Below are positions 1 to 8,904 of a DNA stretch of 64,000 nucleotides, one piece after another. The notes beneath the pieces were generated by a model. The model saw only the letters and a program-made list of their open reading frames with translations. It did not search any database and was not told the origin of the DNA. Made by a program: the position numbers and the translations under genes. Origin of the DNA: Xylanibacter oryzae DSM 17970 (GTDB lineage Bacteria; Bacteroidota; Bacteroidia; Bacteroidales; Bacteroidaceae); assembly GCF_000585355.1 (NCBI RefSeq), contig NZ_KK073873.1, positions 124,001-188,000 on the forward strand. The letters are read 5' to 3'. Position 1 is the stretch's first letter. Each line of letters starts with the position of its first letter.

Positions 1-18
1 CTTTGGAAAAAGACAATA

Positions 19-110
19 GTGAGGTTTAGTGAGGTTTGATCAGCAAACCTCACTCATATAACTTACTTATTTATAAGTACTTATTACGTATTAGTGAGGT
101 TGAGGTTTGA
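19..110. repeat. Intergenic stem-and-core repeat element (copy 1)
   Basis: Direct copies of GTGAGGTTT lie at 19-27 and 29-37, and related words at 94-108. Positions 29-38 (GTGAGGTTTG) and 44-53 (CAAACCTCAC) form a perfect 10-bp inverted repeat with a 5-nt loop. An AT-rich core with ATATAACTTACTTAT follows, then another GTGAGGTT. A related element with a different stem sequence lies at 41438-41520. No gene is visible in 1-305; 111-250 shows nothing else I can support. Confidence 0.6.
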
Positions 111-250
111 AAATGTTTTTCTGCGAACAACAATCGTCTAATTTAAAGTGTAGGCTACAATATTGTGATTAGTATTGTATTTGCCTCTTTAAATTATATG
201 TTAAAACCATTACTATATTTCATCGTTTTTATCATATATGCCATACAACT

Positions 251-284
251 AAAAAAGCGTCTGATATATAGTATCAGACGCTTT
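251..284 (-). terminator. Intrinsic terminator of the DUF349 gene
   Basis: A 13-bp perfect stem (254-266 with 272-284, AAAGCGTCTGATA arm) has a 5-nt loop. On the minus strand it is followed by a run of T, 22 nt past the stop codon of the DUF349 gene. Confidence 0.85.
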
Positions 285-305
285 CATTAATTATATAACT
301 CTAGA

Positions 306-2213
306 TTATTCTTCTTTGTTTTGTGCATCAATGGCCTTAATCTTTTGCTTAATAAGTTCCATCTCGTCTTTCAGTTTTTGCACTTTACGATTCATCTCTT
401 CTATTAGGTTATTACCTTTTTTGCTAGTAGAGTTTAGAAAACCTAAATTGTTTTCATAAGTCTGAACCTCTGATTTAACAGAATCATATTGTCTAAGCAG
501 TCTTCCGCGCTCGTTGTCAAGAGCATCAATACCTTTGGCGGCAACGTTCTTAAGATTATTTTTGAAATTATTAAATTTCCGTTTGGCTACTTTTATGTTC
601 AACTTATTGTATAGCGTGTCTAGAATATCATGGTACTCTTTATATATCACATCCTTCTCTTTGAAAGGCACATGACCTATACTGTTATATTCTTCAGTGA
701 GTTTTTGTACAGCTTCCTGTGCGTTGTCTCCAACTTGTTCAGCAAGTCCTTTCAGCTCCTCAATGATATTACGTTTTTTCTCCAGATTCTCATGCTCTTC
801 ATTGCGTAGTCCTGCATTTGCAGAATTACGTGCATCAAAGAAATGATTGCATGCATCAAGGAATTCACTCCATAACTGGTCTCCAAGTTTTTTTGGTACC
901 ATACCTATGGTCTTCCATTCTTTCTGAAGCTTTATAAGTTCATCGCTGGTATTCTTCCAATCAACACTATCTTTTAGAGCTTTTGCTTTTTCAACAAGTT
1001 CTTTCTTCTTTGAAGCGTTTTCTGAAAACTTCTCTTTTAGAGTCTTGAAAAATTCTGCTTTGCGACCAAAGAAATCATCACATGTGGCGCGGAATCTATC
1101 AAAAATCTTAATATTCATCTTTTGAGGTGCAAAACCAATGGTCTTCCATTCTGTTTGAATCTCAATTATTTCTTTTGTATGCTTTTCCCAATCAGAAGCG
1201 CCCTTGTTTTCTTCTTTTGCTATCGCTTCTATTTTTTCGCATAAAGCAGTCTTCTTTACAAGGTTGTCTTCTTCCTTTAAGCGTAGCTCTTCGAAGTGCT
1301 GCTGATGGCGCTTGTTTATTATAGTAGATGCTGCCTTAAAGCGATTCCACACTTCTTCGCGTAAGTCTTTTGATACAGGCCCTGTTTCTCTGTATTCCTG
1401 ATGTAATTTCTGCAGCTGATGGAATGCACTTATTATGTCATCATCATTTGCTAACTTTTCAGCAGCTTCACAGAGGTGTGTCTTTATCTCGAGATTCTTT
1501 TTGAAGTCATATTCGCGTGCTTCAATATTAAGTTTCAATAAATCATAAAACTGTTCTACGTACAATTGGTAGTTGCGCCATAACTCATTGGCCTTACTTG
1601 CCGGAATAGCTTTTATTTCTTTCCATTCCTGTTGTAATTGCTTAAAATCATTGTATGATTTATTTGCCTCTTCAGGTGAAGAAACCATTGATTTTATTTT
1701 TTCGATGATTTCAAACTTCTTGTTGTAGTTTCCTTCTTTTTCAGCTTCTTGTTCAGCAAAAATCTTAGCTCTCTTTTCTTTTATGATAGTCATTTCTGCT
1801 TTGAAAGCCTCCTCGTCGTCATCAGGAATTATTTGATAATGTTCAGGATCGCCTCCTGCATCAATATATTCCTTATATTTGGCGTCTTTTTGTGCGATAT
1901 GCAATTTGTAGAAAACGGTTTTCAGATTATCTATTTCATCCTTAGGGAGAGGGCCGTCACCATGAGCTAACTCTTTCACACGATCTAAAACCTCTGCCTT
2001 AGTCTTGTATAAATCCTTATCAGATTTGTCAGCTTCCTCGTTTTTAGTTATAGCATCTTCGGTAGCTTCAGCTACTGTATTTGCCTCTTCCACAGGTTTA
2101 ACTTCAGCTTTTGCTTCCTCTTTAGGTTCAGCACAAGCATTATTAGCAGCATTTTCTACTGCTGTTCCTTCTAAAATTCCCTCTTTTAGGGCTTTTTCTT
2201 GAGAGTCCATCAT
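306..2213 (-). CDS. DUF349 domain-containing protein
   Basis: A 635-residue cytoplasmic protein with no signal peptide. The first 70 residues are low-complexity and acidic (Glu/Ala/Lys-rich). The rest is helical and carries about five repeats of the DUF349 type, each with a W/Y-K-x-I-G-x-x-P-like turn followed by a helix ending near an FF or F-Y pair (for example WKTIGFAPQKM and WKTIGMVPKKL). The C-terminus is a predicted coiled coil. DUF349 proteins are widespread in Bacteroidota; I know of no agreed function. ATG codons at residues 1 and 2 are both possible starts. It is a single-gene unit closed by the terminator at 251-284. The family call is firm and the role unknown. Confidence 0.85.
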   Translation of the reverse strand: MMDSQEKALKEGILEGTAVENAANNACAEPKEEAKAEVKPVEEANTVAEATEDAITKNEEADKSDKDLYKTKAEVLDRVKELAHGDGPLPKDEIDNLKTVFYKLHIAQKDAKYKEYIDAGGDPEHYQIIPDDDEEAFKAEMTIIKEKRAKIFAEQEAEKEGNYNKKFEIIEKIKSMVSSPEEANKSYNDFKQLQQEWKEIKAIPASKANELWRNYQLYVEQFYDLLKLNIEAREYDFKKNLEIKTHLCEAAEKLANDDDIISAFHQLQKLHQEYRETGPVSKDLREEVWNRFKAASTIINKRHQQHFEELRLKEEDNLVKKTALCEKIEAIAKEENKGASDWEKHTKEIIEIQTEWKTIGFAPQKMNIKIFDRFRATCDDFFGRKAEFFKTLKEKFSENASKKKELVEKAKALKDSVDWKNTSDELIKLQKEWKTIGMVPKKLGDQLWSEFLDACNHFFDARNSANAGLRNEEHENLEKKRNIIEELKGLAEQVGDNAQEAVQKLTEEYNSIGHVPFKEKDVIYKEYHDILDTLYNKLNIKVAKRKFNNFKNNLKNVAAKGIDALDNERGRLLRQYDSVKSEVQTYENNLGFLNSTSKKGNNLIEEMNRKVQKLKDEMELIKQKIKAIDAQNKEE

Positions 2214-2321
2214 TTACTTCTTTAGTTATGATTCGGTTTTCCACACCATCTATGAGTTGCAAACTTAATTAAAAATATCGAATTTGCCTAATTTTTATTT
2301 ATTTTTTTAACCATTTTAATC

Positions 2322-3248
2322 CTAAATCAGTCGTTTCTTGCGGAAAATCCACCAAGATAAGCCTGAAATAATGAATGAAATTACCAACGCTATAATAAAC
2401 CCATAAGGGTTTCTTTCCATGCCATTGAAAAGATTCATACCAAATAGACTTGCTATAAGTGTAGGGAACATGAGTATAATGGATACAGATGTAAGTGTAC
2501 GCATCACTGTATTCATGTTATTATTGATTATACTTGAGTACGTGTCCATCGTTGATTCAAGAATATCTGAATATATATTTGTGGTTTCACGTGCCTGACT
2601 CATCTCTATGTTTACATCCTCGATAAGATCGGCATCTAGTTCGTCTACCTGCAACTTAAATTTAAGCTTTGTAAGCAATGTTTCATTGCCTCGTATTGAT
2701 GTGATAAAATAAGTAAGTGAATCTTGTAAACGGCTCAAACCTATAAGTGACTCATTATTGACTTCTCTATCTAAATTCCTTTTCGATTTTTCAATCAAGC
2801 TGTTTATCTGTTTAAGACGTTTTAAGTACCATACAGCTGAAGAAAGGAAAAGGCGAAAAATCATATCTACGTAGTCTGTAAATCCTACGCCTCTCTTCTG
2901 ATGGTAACTTACAAAATCAATCATCATGTTGGTCTCAAAATTACATACTGTTATAGTTATATCACGTTTGTGTATAATACCAAGTGGTACAGTCGTATAA
3001 GGAGTTCTTGATCTTACTTCTTTGACATAGGGAATACGGAGAATGATCAGCATCCAACCATCGTCATATTCGTAGCGGGCACGCTCATCAGTATCGCTGA
3101 TATCTGATAAAAAATAGTCTGGAATTTGAAATTTATCAGTTAGTTCTTGCTGATCTTCTTCAGCTGGACATGTTACTTGTATCCAGCAATTCGGTTGCCA
3201 TTCATCAATGGCCTTCAAGCATTTGCTTGTATTCCAATATGTTCTCAT
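2322..3248 (-). CDS. corA: CorA-family magnesium/divalent cation channel
   Basis: A 308-residue inner-membrane protein. An acidic, helical cytoplasmic region fills residues 1-245. Two transmembrane helices follow at about 250-270 and 283-302, with the family signature GMN between them (in SLFGMNLFNG). The short basic tail (FRKKRLI) is typical of CorA. Homopentameric CorA channels import Mg2+ and sometimes Co2+ or Ni2+. Start: the ATG at 3248 is preceded on the minus strand by a strong GGAGGA Shine-Dalgarno. That site overlaps one arm of a leader hairpin (3251-3291), so translation may be regulated. The family call is firm; which ion it carries is inferred. Confidence 0.93.
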   Translation of the reverse strand: MRTYWNTSKCLKAIDEWQPNCWIQVTCPAEEDQQELTDKFQIPDYFLSDISDTDERARYEYDDGWMLIILRIPYVKEVRSRTPYTTVPLGIIHKRDITITVCNFETNMMIDFVSYHQKRGVGFTDYVDMIFRLFLSSAVWYLKRLKQINSLIEKSKRNLDREVNNESLIGLSRLQDSLTYFITSIRGNETLLTKLKFKLQVDELDADLIEDVNIEMSQARETTNIYSDILESTMDTYSSIINNNMNTVMRTLTSVSIILMFPTLIASLFGMNLFNGMERNPYGFIIALVISFIISGLSWWIFRKKRLI

Positions 3249-3385
3249 CTGTTAATCCTCCAATGATATAAAATAGGAACGAAGGATTAACTGCGTGAGT
3301 CATCCACCCGTGCCTACAAATTCATATTTTCCGCGTGATAATCGTCCATTTGTTGTTAAATTTTTGATTTTGCTGTGCAAAGGTA
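3249..3385 (-). promoter_or_regulatory. corA promoter and structured 5' leader
   Basis: On the minus strand a TACCTTTG -7 box lies at 3378-3385, giving a leader of about 120 nt. Near its end, GTTAATCCT (3283-3291 read on the minus strand) can pair perfectly over 9 bp with AGGATTAAC (3251-3259). The second arm overlaps the GGAGGA ribosome-binding site, so the hairpin could hide the start site. A further GC-rich part (about 3292-3345) may fold too. No known riboswitch was recognised. Confidence 0.55.
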
Positions 3386-3431
3386 AAAATTTTAATTGAA
3401 AATAAGAAGTATTTAACATTTTAAATTAAGA

Positions 3432-3494
3432 ATAGCAATCATTTTATAGGCGAATATGACAAAATGTTTTTTCATACCTATTCGTGATTGCTAT
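3432..3494. repeat. Nested inverted repeat between corA and pepD
   Basis: ATAGCAATCA (3432-3441) pairs perfectly with TGATTGCTAT (3485-3494). An inner pair ATAGG (3446-3450) and CCTAT (3477-3481) extends the stem, leaving a loop of about 26 nt. It lies about 90 nt downstream of the pepD stop. It could be a terminator-like structure, but no clear T-run follows the outer stem. Confidence 0.45.
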
Positions 3495-3585
3495 ATCTTA
3501 ATTATTTACCATTCTTACTAGTCTTAATAGATTTTCAGAATCTTATTTTATTCAATGACAAGATTAGCATTTTATGCCAATCACT

Positions 3586-5046
3586 CTATTTCTTTACAGG
3601 AATCTGTTCTAATGTTTTTACGAGTAGATCCCAAAAATTAGGAACACTAGGTATATTGGCACGTTCTTTAGTAGTGTGCGGAGACAATAGAGTAGGGCCG
3701 AAAGATACTATATCAAGATTAGGATATTTGCTAAGTATTATGCTGCATTCTAGTCCTGCGTGACAAACTTTTACAGAAGGCTCGCTTTTGAACATATCTT
3801 TATAGATGTTCTCCATGACCTTTATTATTTCACTGTCTGTATTAGGATCCCATCCCTGATAGCCACCACTCAGCGTAACTTTCATTCCTGCCATGTTGAA
3901 GCAACTCTCAAGGGTTGTGGCAATATAATCCTTCATGCTTTCACTAGAACTGCGGGCTAGTATTTTAATAGAAGCTTTATTATTGCCAATGTTTATTATT
4001 GCTAAGTTTGAAGATGTTTCAACAATCTCAGGTATTGAAGGTATGTTGCGAATCACACCATTATGGCATGCATATATTGCATCAATCAGATTATCTTGTA
4101 TTTCAACAGGAACCTCTGTTTTTGGAGTCTCTACATCCTCAATAGAAAATTCAATATTTTTTTCAATTCCTTTATATTCATCATTGAAAAGTTGCTCGTA
4201 ATCACCTACAAGTTCTTTGAGAGCCTCTTTATTTTCTTTAGGTAGAGTTAATACGACATCAGCTTCGAAAGGTATTGCATTGCGCATGTTTCCCCCGTCC
4301 CAAGATGCAAGACGAGCTTCAAAGCCGCTGATAGCCTCTCTTACAAATCTTACCATCAGTTTGTTTGCATTAGCTCTTCCTTCTGCTATTTCAAGGCCGG
4401 AATGGCCTCCACGTAGACCTTTAATGTTTACTTTTACAGCAATATCTTCGTTGTCAGTGTCTACTTCTTTATAATCAAGTTCGGCTGTGATATCAATTCC
4501 ACCAGCGCTACCTATAATCATTTCTCCTTCAGTCTCAGAGTCTAGGTTTAGCAGTATATCACCATCTAGTTCGCCTGCAGGCAATTCGTTGGCACCATAC
4601 ATACCTGTCTCTTCATCTCGTGTACACAAAGCCTCAATATTGCCATGTTTCAAGTCTTTAGCTTCCATTACTGCCATAATAGCGGCAATACCTAAGCCAT
4701 CGTCAGCTCCTAATGTAGTATCTTTAGCCTTGACCCAGTCACCATCAACATACGTCTCAATAGGGTCTGTTTCAAAATTATGTTTACTATCTTTAGATTT
4801 TTGTGGCACCATATCCATGTGTGCCTGCATAATTACTGTTTTGCGATTTTCCATACCTTTAGTAGCAGCTTTGCGCATAACGATGTTGCCGGCAGGGTCT
4901 TTAAAAGCTTCTACACCAGCATCTTTTGCAAAATCCAGTAAAAATTGCTGAACCTTCTCTAAATGTCCTGATGGACGTGGAACTTGTGTTAGTGCATAGA
5001 AGTTTTTCCAAATGCATTGTGGCTTTAAATTTTTAATTTCGCTCAT
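3586..5046 (-). CDS. pepD: Aminoacyl-histidine dipeptidase (cytosol non-specific dipeptidase, M20C)
   Basis: A 486-residue cytoplasmic metallopeptidase of the M20 family that cleaves Xaa-His and other dipeptides. Visible metal and catalytic motifs in order: AHMDMVPQ (about residue 76), GADDGLGIAAIMA (about 118, bridging Asp), and DEETGMYGA (about 150, catalytic and ligand Glu). GLRGGHSGLEI is near 214. A late His lies in the FGPTLLSPHTT region near 460. Full family length. It is the last gene of a minus-strand operon with the flippase-like gene (17 nt away) and udk. The stop is TAG. Confidence 0.93.
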   Translation of the reverse strand: MSEIKNLKPQCIWKNFYALTQVPRPSGHLEKVQQFLLDFAKDAGVEAFKDPAGNIVMRKAATKGMENRKTVIMQAHMDMVPQKSKDSKHNFETDPIETYVDGDWVKAKDTTLGADDGLGIAAIMAVMEAKDLKHGNIEALCTRDEETGMYGANELPAGELDGDILLNLDSETEGEMIIGSAGGIDITAELDYKEVDTDNEDIAVKVNIKGLRGGHSGLEIAEGRANANKLMVRFVREAISGFEARLASWDGGNMRNAIPFEADVVLTLPKENKEALKELVGDYEQLFNDEYKGIEKNIEFSIEDVETPKTEVPVEIQDNLIDAIYACHNGVIRNIPSIPEIVETSSNLAIINIGNNKASIKILARSSSESMKDYIATTLESCFNMAGMKVTLSGGYQGWDPNTDSEIIKVMENIYKDMFKSEPSVKVCHAGLECSIILSKYPNLDIVSFGPTLLSPHTTKERANIPSVPNFWDLLVKTLEQIPVKK

Positions 5047-5063
5047 AATATTTGTTTTTAATA

Positions 5064-6068
5064 TTAATTTTCTTGTAATGAATCAATTATATTTCTTTTG
5101 GTGAAACTTAGTGCTACCCATCCGTATATACCGATAAGAATCACTAGTATTGTCTGTATGGTATGCACAATAAGTACGAAGTAGAGTGCCTTTTCATCAA
5201 CTACTCCGTAAAGAATAAGCATTGTCTTTACTGCAAAATGCCATGGCCCGGCGCCGTTTGGTGTAGGTACAATTACAGCAATGCTTCCAACAACAAATGT
5301 TACCAATGCACATTCTAGTCCTAGATTTGAAGTGAAATCGAAGCAAAAGAATGTAAGGTAATAATGTAAAAAGTAGCTTCCCCATATACCGAACGTGTAA
5401 AATATAAATAATGGAATATTCTTTACATTCTTTACGGAAACGACTCCTCGCCAAATATCTTTTAATGTTCTTTTTACTCTATCGTAAAAAGATAATTTGC
5501 GTAGTAGCAGATGTAATAGTATTATAGCTGAAATACCACATATTGCAGTTACAATATAGCCGGTTATTGAAAATCTTTTAAGTAAGGAATCTATGCTTGT
5601 ACCTGTCCTGTCAAAAAAAGTTGCAAATACTTTTAATTGCATTATAAGTGTGATTCCAGTGACGATAAGCACTAAAAGAGAATCTATTGCTCGTTCTGTT
5701 ACAACTGTTCCAATTGCTTTTGTAAACGACACTCCGTCATATCTTTTAAGCACACCACATCGTGCAAATTCTCCACTTCTTGGTATGATAAGACTGGCTG
5801 CATAAGATATAAAAATAGAGTAAACACTTGTGCTGTTTCTCGGATGCTCTCCAATAGGTTCCAAAGTCTGTTTCCATCTCCATCCGCGAAACATCTGTGC
5901 TGATATGCCGAAAGGAAAAGAAAGTAACATCCATGTCCAGTTCATATCATGCAAAAGCACATTTTCAATACGTCTGAAGTCGAAACCACGGTACATCCAG
6001 TACAGTATGGCACCTCCTAAAACGAGTGGTAAAACAATTCTTATTATGTTATTTGCTAATGCCTTCAT
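5064..6068 (-). CDS. Flippase-like / lysylphosphatidylglycerol synthase TM-region family protein
   Basis: A 334-residue polytopic inner-membrane protein with about seven or eight hydrophobic helices. It has the family pattern FRGWRWKQTL near residue 65 and a conserved GEFAR-type loop (SGEFARCGVLKRY, about 95). The PTPNGAGPWHFAVKTMLI motif near 270 is typical of UPF0104 / LPG_synthase_TM proteins. Only the membrane domain is present, with no C-terminal lysyl-transferase domain. Members are annotated as lipid flippase-like; the substrate is unknown here. The stop lies 17 nt before pepD, and udk ends 2 nt upstream, so the three are co-transcribed. Confidence 0.8.
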   Translation of the reverse strand: MKALANNIIRIVLPLVLGGAILYWMYRGFDFRRIENVLLHDMNWTWMLLSFPFGISAQMFRGWRWKQTLEPIGEHPRNSTSVYSIFISYAASLIIPRSGEFARCGVLKRYDGVSFTKAIGTVVTERAIDSLLVLIVTGITLIMQLKVFATFFDRTGTSIDSLLKRFSITGYIVTAICGISAIILLHLLLRKLSFYDRVKRTLKDIWRGVVSVKNVKNIPLFIFYTFGIWGSYFLHYYLTFFCFDFTSNLGLECALVTFVVGSIAVIVPTPNGAGPWHFAVKTMLILYGVVDEKALYFVLIVHTIQTILVILIGIYGWVALSFTKRNIIDSLQEN

Positions 6069-6070
6069 CT

Positions 6071-6685
6071 TCAGTCTTTAGGAACAATACCCTCAATATA
6101 TTTGCATAGGATATCTATACCGGTTAGGTTTTCTCCTCCTTGCGGAATGATTAAGTCTGCGTAACGTTTAGTTGGTTCTATAAATTGCTCATGCATAGGT
6201 TTTAATACTTTTAGATATCTATCTACCACCATGTCTACGGTACGTCCGCGTTCTACGACATCACGCTGAATATTACGTATCAGCCGTTCATCAGAATCAG
6301 TGTCAACGAATATCTTCATGTCCATCATATCACGCAACTTCTTATTAAGCAAGGTCATTATCCCTTCTATTATTATAACCGGTTTTGGTTCAACATGAAC
6401 TGTTTCTTTCAGTCTGTTACAATCCAGATATGAGTATGTTGGTTGTTCTATGGCGTTGCCACTTTTCAGATCATTAATCTGCTTGATAAGGAGCTTCCAG
6501 TCAAATGCATCAGGGTGGTCAAAATTTATGGCATGACGTTCTTCTTCAGTCATATCTGAAGTGTCATTATAATAAGAGTCTAAAGGCACAACAGCCACAT
6601 AATGTGGAGGCAATGCTTTTACTATCTTTTTTACAACGGTAGTTTTACCTGAACCGGTACCCCCGGCTATTCCAATTATAGTCAT
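6071..6685 (-). CDS. udk: Uridine kinase
   Basis: A 204-residue cytoplasmic P-loop kinase that phosphorylates uridine and cytidine in pyrimidine salvage. The Walker A motif GGTGSGKTT is at residues 8-16. The base-binding SYLDCNRLK region is near 83, IIIEGIMTL near 104, and a lid with IRNIQRDVVERGRTVD near 136. The length fits the family. It heads the operon udk - flippase-like - pepD. A -7-like GATATTTG lies about 28 nt upstream on the minus strand (6713-6720), in the divergent gap shared with rsmA. Confidence 0.93.
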   Translation of the reverse strand: MTIIGIAGGTGSGKTTVVKKIVKALPPHYVAVVPLDSYYNDTSDMTEEERHAINFDHPDAFDWKLLIKQINDLKSGNAIEQPTYSYLDCNRLKETVHVEPKPVIIIEGIMTLLNKKLRDMMDMKIFVDTDSDERLIRNIQRDVVERGRTVDMVVDRYLKVLKPMHEQFIEPTKRYADLIIPQGGENLTGIDILCKYIEGIVPKD

Positions 6686-6816
6686 GTTTGATTGCTTTTT
6701 CGAAAGTTAGTGCAAATATCGTGATTATAATTGACATAAATGCATAATTGTTGATTTTTCTGTTTATCTTTATACAAGATAGGCTCTGTATAAACAACAA
6801 AAATGAATGAATTCAT

Positions 6817-6847
6817 TTTGTGTTGTCTTCGATTTACACTATCTTTG
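6817..6847 (+). promoter_or_regulatory. rsmA promoter
   Basis: TTTG at 6817-6820 and TATCTTTG at 6840-6847 with 19 nt between them fit the Bacteroidetes primary-sigma consensus. The promoter lies downstream of the in-frame ATG at 6803, so translation must start later, at 6872. Confidence 0.85.
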
Positions 6848-6871
6848 CAAACAAATAAATTAAAACAACAT

Positions 6872-7675
6872 ATGAAAGCAGTCAAGCCAAAGAAAAATCT
6901 CGGTCAACATTTTCTTACCGATTTAGGTATAGCAAAGGCTATTGCCGATACAGTAGACGCATGTCCTGATATTCCTATATTGGAAGTAGGTCCGGGTATG
7001 GGAGTGCTTACACAATATCTGGTTACTAAGAACCGTGATGTGCGTGTTGTTGAAATTGATGCGGAGTCAGTTGCTTATCTACACGAAAACTTCCCGAAAC
7101 TGGATGATAATATAATCGGTGAAGATTTCCTTCGCATGGACCTTACAAACCTGTTTGATGGTAAGCAGTTTGTTCTGACAGGCAATTATCCATATGATAT
7201 ATCATCACAAATATTTTTTAAAATGCTTGAGAATAAGAATCTTATTCCTTGTTGTACAGGCATGATACAGAGAGAGGTGGCACAGCGTATCGCATCGGCA
7301 CCGGGTTCGAAAGCATTTGGTATTCTTAGTGTGTTGATACAGGCATGGTATGACGTAGAGTATCTTTTTACAGTAGACGAAAACGTGTTTAACCCTCCTC
7401 CAAAGGTTAAGAGCGCTGTAATAAGGATGACGCGTAATCAAGTTACAGACCTTGGCTGTGATGAGGTATTATTTAAACGACTTGTAAAAACTGTGTTTAA
7501 CCAGCGTAGAAAGATGCTGCGTGTAAGTTTGAGGCAGATGTTCCCGGTAACGAAACCGTCAGAAGGTTTCTATGAACAAGATATAATGACTCAGCGTCCT
7601 GAACAATTATCCATTCAGCAGTTTGTAACGTTGACGAATAGTGTAAATGAGGAATTGAAAAAGATTAATTCTTAA
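6872..7675 (+). CDS. rsmA: 16S rRNA dimethyladenosine transferase RsmA (KsgA)
   Basis: A 267-residue S-adenosylmethionine-dependent methyltransferase that dimethylates two adjacent adenosines near the 3' end of 16S rRNA. Motifs: KKNLGQHFL at the N-terminus, EVGPGMGVLT (motif I) near residue 38, VVEIDAE near 60, and the catalytic NYPYDISS motif near 106 (NYPY for the usual NLPY). A C-terminal helical domain with FNQRRKMLR follows. The ATG at 6872 is chosen because the reading frame opens at 6803 but the promoter sits between the two and MKAVKPKKNLGQHF is the conserved family start. Monocistronic, ending at a strong terminator. Confidence 0.95.
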   Translation: MKAVKPKKNLGQHFLTDLGIAKAIADTVDACPDIPILEVGPGMGVLTQYLVTKNRDVRVVEIDAESVAYLHENFPKLDDNIIGEDFLRMDLTNLFDGKQFVLTGNYPYDISSQIFFKMLENKNLIPCCTGMIQREVAQRIASAPGSKAFGILSVLIQAWYDVEYLFTVDENVFNPPPKVKSAVIRMTRNQVTDLGCDEVLFKRLVKTVFNQRRKMLRVSLRQMFPVTKPSEGFYEQDIMTQRPEQLSIQQFVTLTNSVNEELKKINS

Positions 7676-7701
7676 TATCAGATTTTTATAATTATTATAT
7701 G

Positions 7702-7731
7702 CCATACATTCTACGGAATGTATGGTTTTTT
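7702..7731 (+). terminator. rsmA terminator
   Basis: CCATACATTC (7702-7711), a TACG tetraloop, GAATGTATGG (7716-7725), then six T. A textbook intrinsic terminator. Confidence 0.92.
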
Positions 7732-7920
7732 GGTAGATATAATTCTTTTACTAAACTTTTTTAATATTGAATGTAACGTTTTACTGTAAAATTACGTTTA
7801 TAAGATTGAAGTGCTTTACTTATAGCAAAATGTCAATAATAACATCTAATATAAAATACATATTGACAGTGTGGTGAGTAAGTACAATAATAAATTATTA
7901 ACAACATTAAATTCAGTAGT

Positions 7921-8385
7921 ATGAAAAAATTAATTTTAGTTGTATTCCTAGTATTAGCTGGAATGGAAGCAAAGGCACAGGTACAGACATTAGATGATGT
8001 ATTCAACGAATTTAAGTCAAAACCAGGTGTGGAATATCAGGTTGTGAACCCCAAAATGTTGGAATCTATGAATTTAGATCAAAAGGCAAAGAAAGACTTA
8101 GAGAGTATTGATTCTTTGCAAGTATTAGATTTGTCAAAAAGTGATTCGTTGACAAATAAAAAATTCGAGCAAGTTTCAAGAAATTTTAATTTTAAGGGCT
8201 TTGAGACAATGGTCAATAGTAATGATGATGGAGAAATGGCAAAAATTTATTATCGCACTAAAGATAAATCAATAAAAGAACTAGTTATTATTAATATCGA
8301 AAAAGGAGGAAAAGGTCAACTTGTCCGTATCTTTGGCAATATTGATCCGAGCAAAATCCATGATATGATGCACTCAAATAAGTAA
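7921..8385 (+). CDS. DUF4252 domain-containing exported protein
   Basis: A 154-residue protein with a signal peptide (hydrophobic residues 4-17, cleavage probably after AKAQ). The mature part resembles DUF4252 proteins: a KPGVEYQVVNPKML segment, an IDSLQVLDLS strand, a YYRTKDKSIKELVIIN strand and a final GQLVRIFGNIDPSKIHDM. A second, shorter-spaced homologue is encoded at 9381. It lies 6 nt before the ECF sigma gene and is the first gene of the cassette, so it is probably controlled by that sigma factor. The function of the family is unknown. The 235-nt upstream gap has no TAnnTTTG box that I can find, which fits an alternative sigma factor. Confidence 0.72.
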   Translation: MKKLILVVFLVLAGMEAKAQVQTLDDVFNEFKSKPGVEYQVVNPKMLESMNLDQKAKKDLESIDSLQVLDLSKSDSLTNKKFEQVSRNFNFKGFETMVNSNDDGEMAKIYYRTKDKSIKELVIINIEKGGKGQLVRIFGNIDPSKIHDMMHSNK

Positions 8386-8391
8386 AATTAG

Positions 8392-8904
8392 ATGGACGCA
8401 TCACAGTTTAAGCGGATATTCATCCCGTTAAGTAATAACTTATACAGAATAGCAATACGGCTAACATGTAATATCCAGTCTGCAGAAGATCTTGTTCAAG
8501 ATACATTTCTAAGACTATGGACACATCGTGACAATTTGCCATCAGACATAACGCCAGAAGGATATGCTATAACGACGATGCGTAATCTTTATTATGATAC
8601 AGTTCGTAAAAGGCATTTAGATGAAAGTAGTAAGGTGGCAGAAGAGATACATATACCATCTGATACGGATATTATTCACCAGCTAGAAGTCCTTGATGCA
8701 AGTCATCGTATCCGAAATTTAATAAACAGTTTGCCTGACAGACAACTGCAGGTAATCATTATGAAAGATGTCGAGGGACTTGATACAAATGAAATTAAGG
8801 CTCTTACAGGATTGACAGATATTAATATCAGAACAACACTAAGCAGAGCAAGAACAACAATAAGAAAACAATTTAAAAATATATTAGATCATGGATGTAA
8901 ATGA
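8392..8904 (+). CDS. RNA polymerase ECF-type sigma factor
   Basis: A 170-residue sigma-70 family factor. Region 2 is at about residues 8-75 (IQSAEDLVQDTFLRLWTHRD core). Region 4 is at about 108-165, with LPDRQLQVIIMKDVEGL, then the helix-turn-helix TNEIKALTGLTDINIRTTL and the usual SRARTTIRKQF ending. Regions 1 and 3 are missing, as in ECF factors. Its last 14 nt overlap the start of the next gene, suggesting translational coupling to an anti-sigma-like protein. It is set between two DUF4252 genes, an arrangement that probably forms an autoregulated envelope-stress or surface-signal switch (inference). Confidence 0.9.
   Translation: MDASQFKRIFIPLSNNLYRIAIRLTCNIQSAEDLVQDTFLRLWTHRDNLPSDITPEGYAITTMRNLYYDTVRKRHLDESSKVAEEIHIPSDTDIIHQLEVLDASHRIRNLINSLPDRQLQVIIMKDVEGLDTNEIKALTGLTDINIRTTLSRARTTIRKQFKNILDHGCK

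Noticed and set aside
19..110. Possible CRISPR array
   Set aside because: The repeats are short and irregular, with no equal-length spacers and no cas genes nearby.
4487..4951. Plus-strand 154-codon ORF
   Set aside because: It lies wholly inside pepD on the other strand, with Ser/Pro-biased composition typical of a shadow frame, and pepD carries clear M20 motifs.
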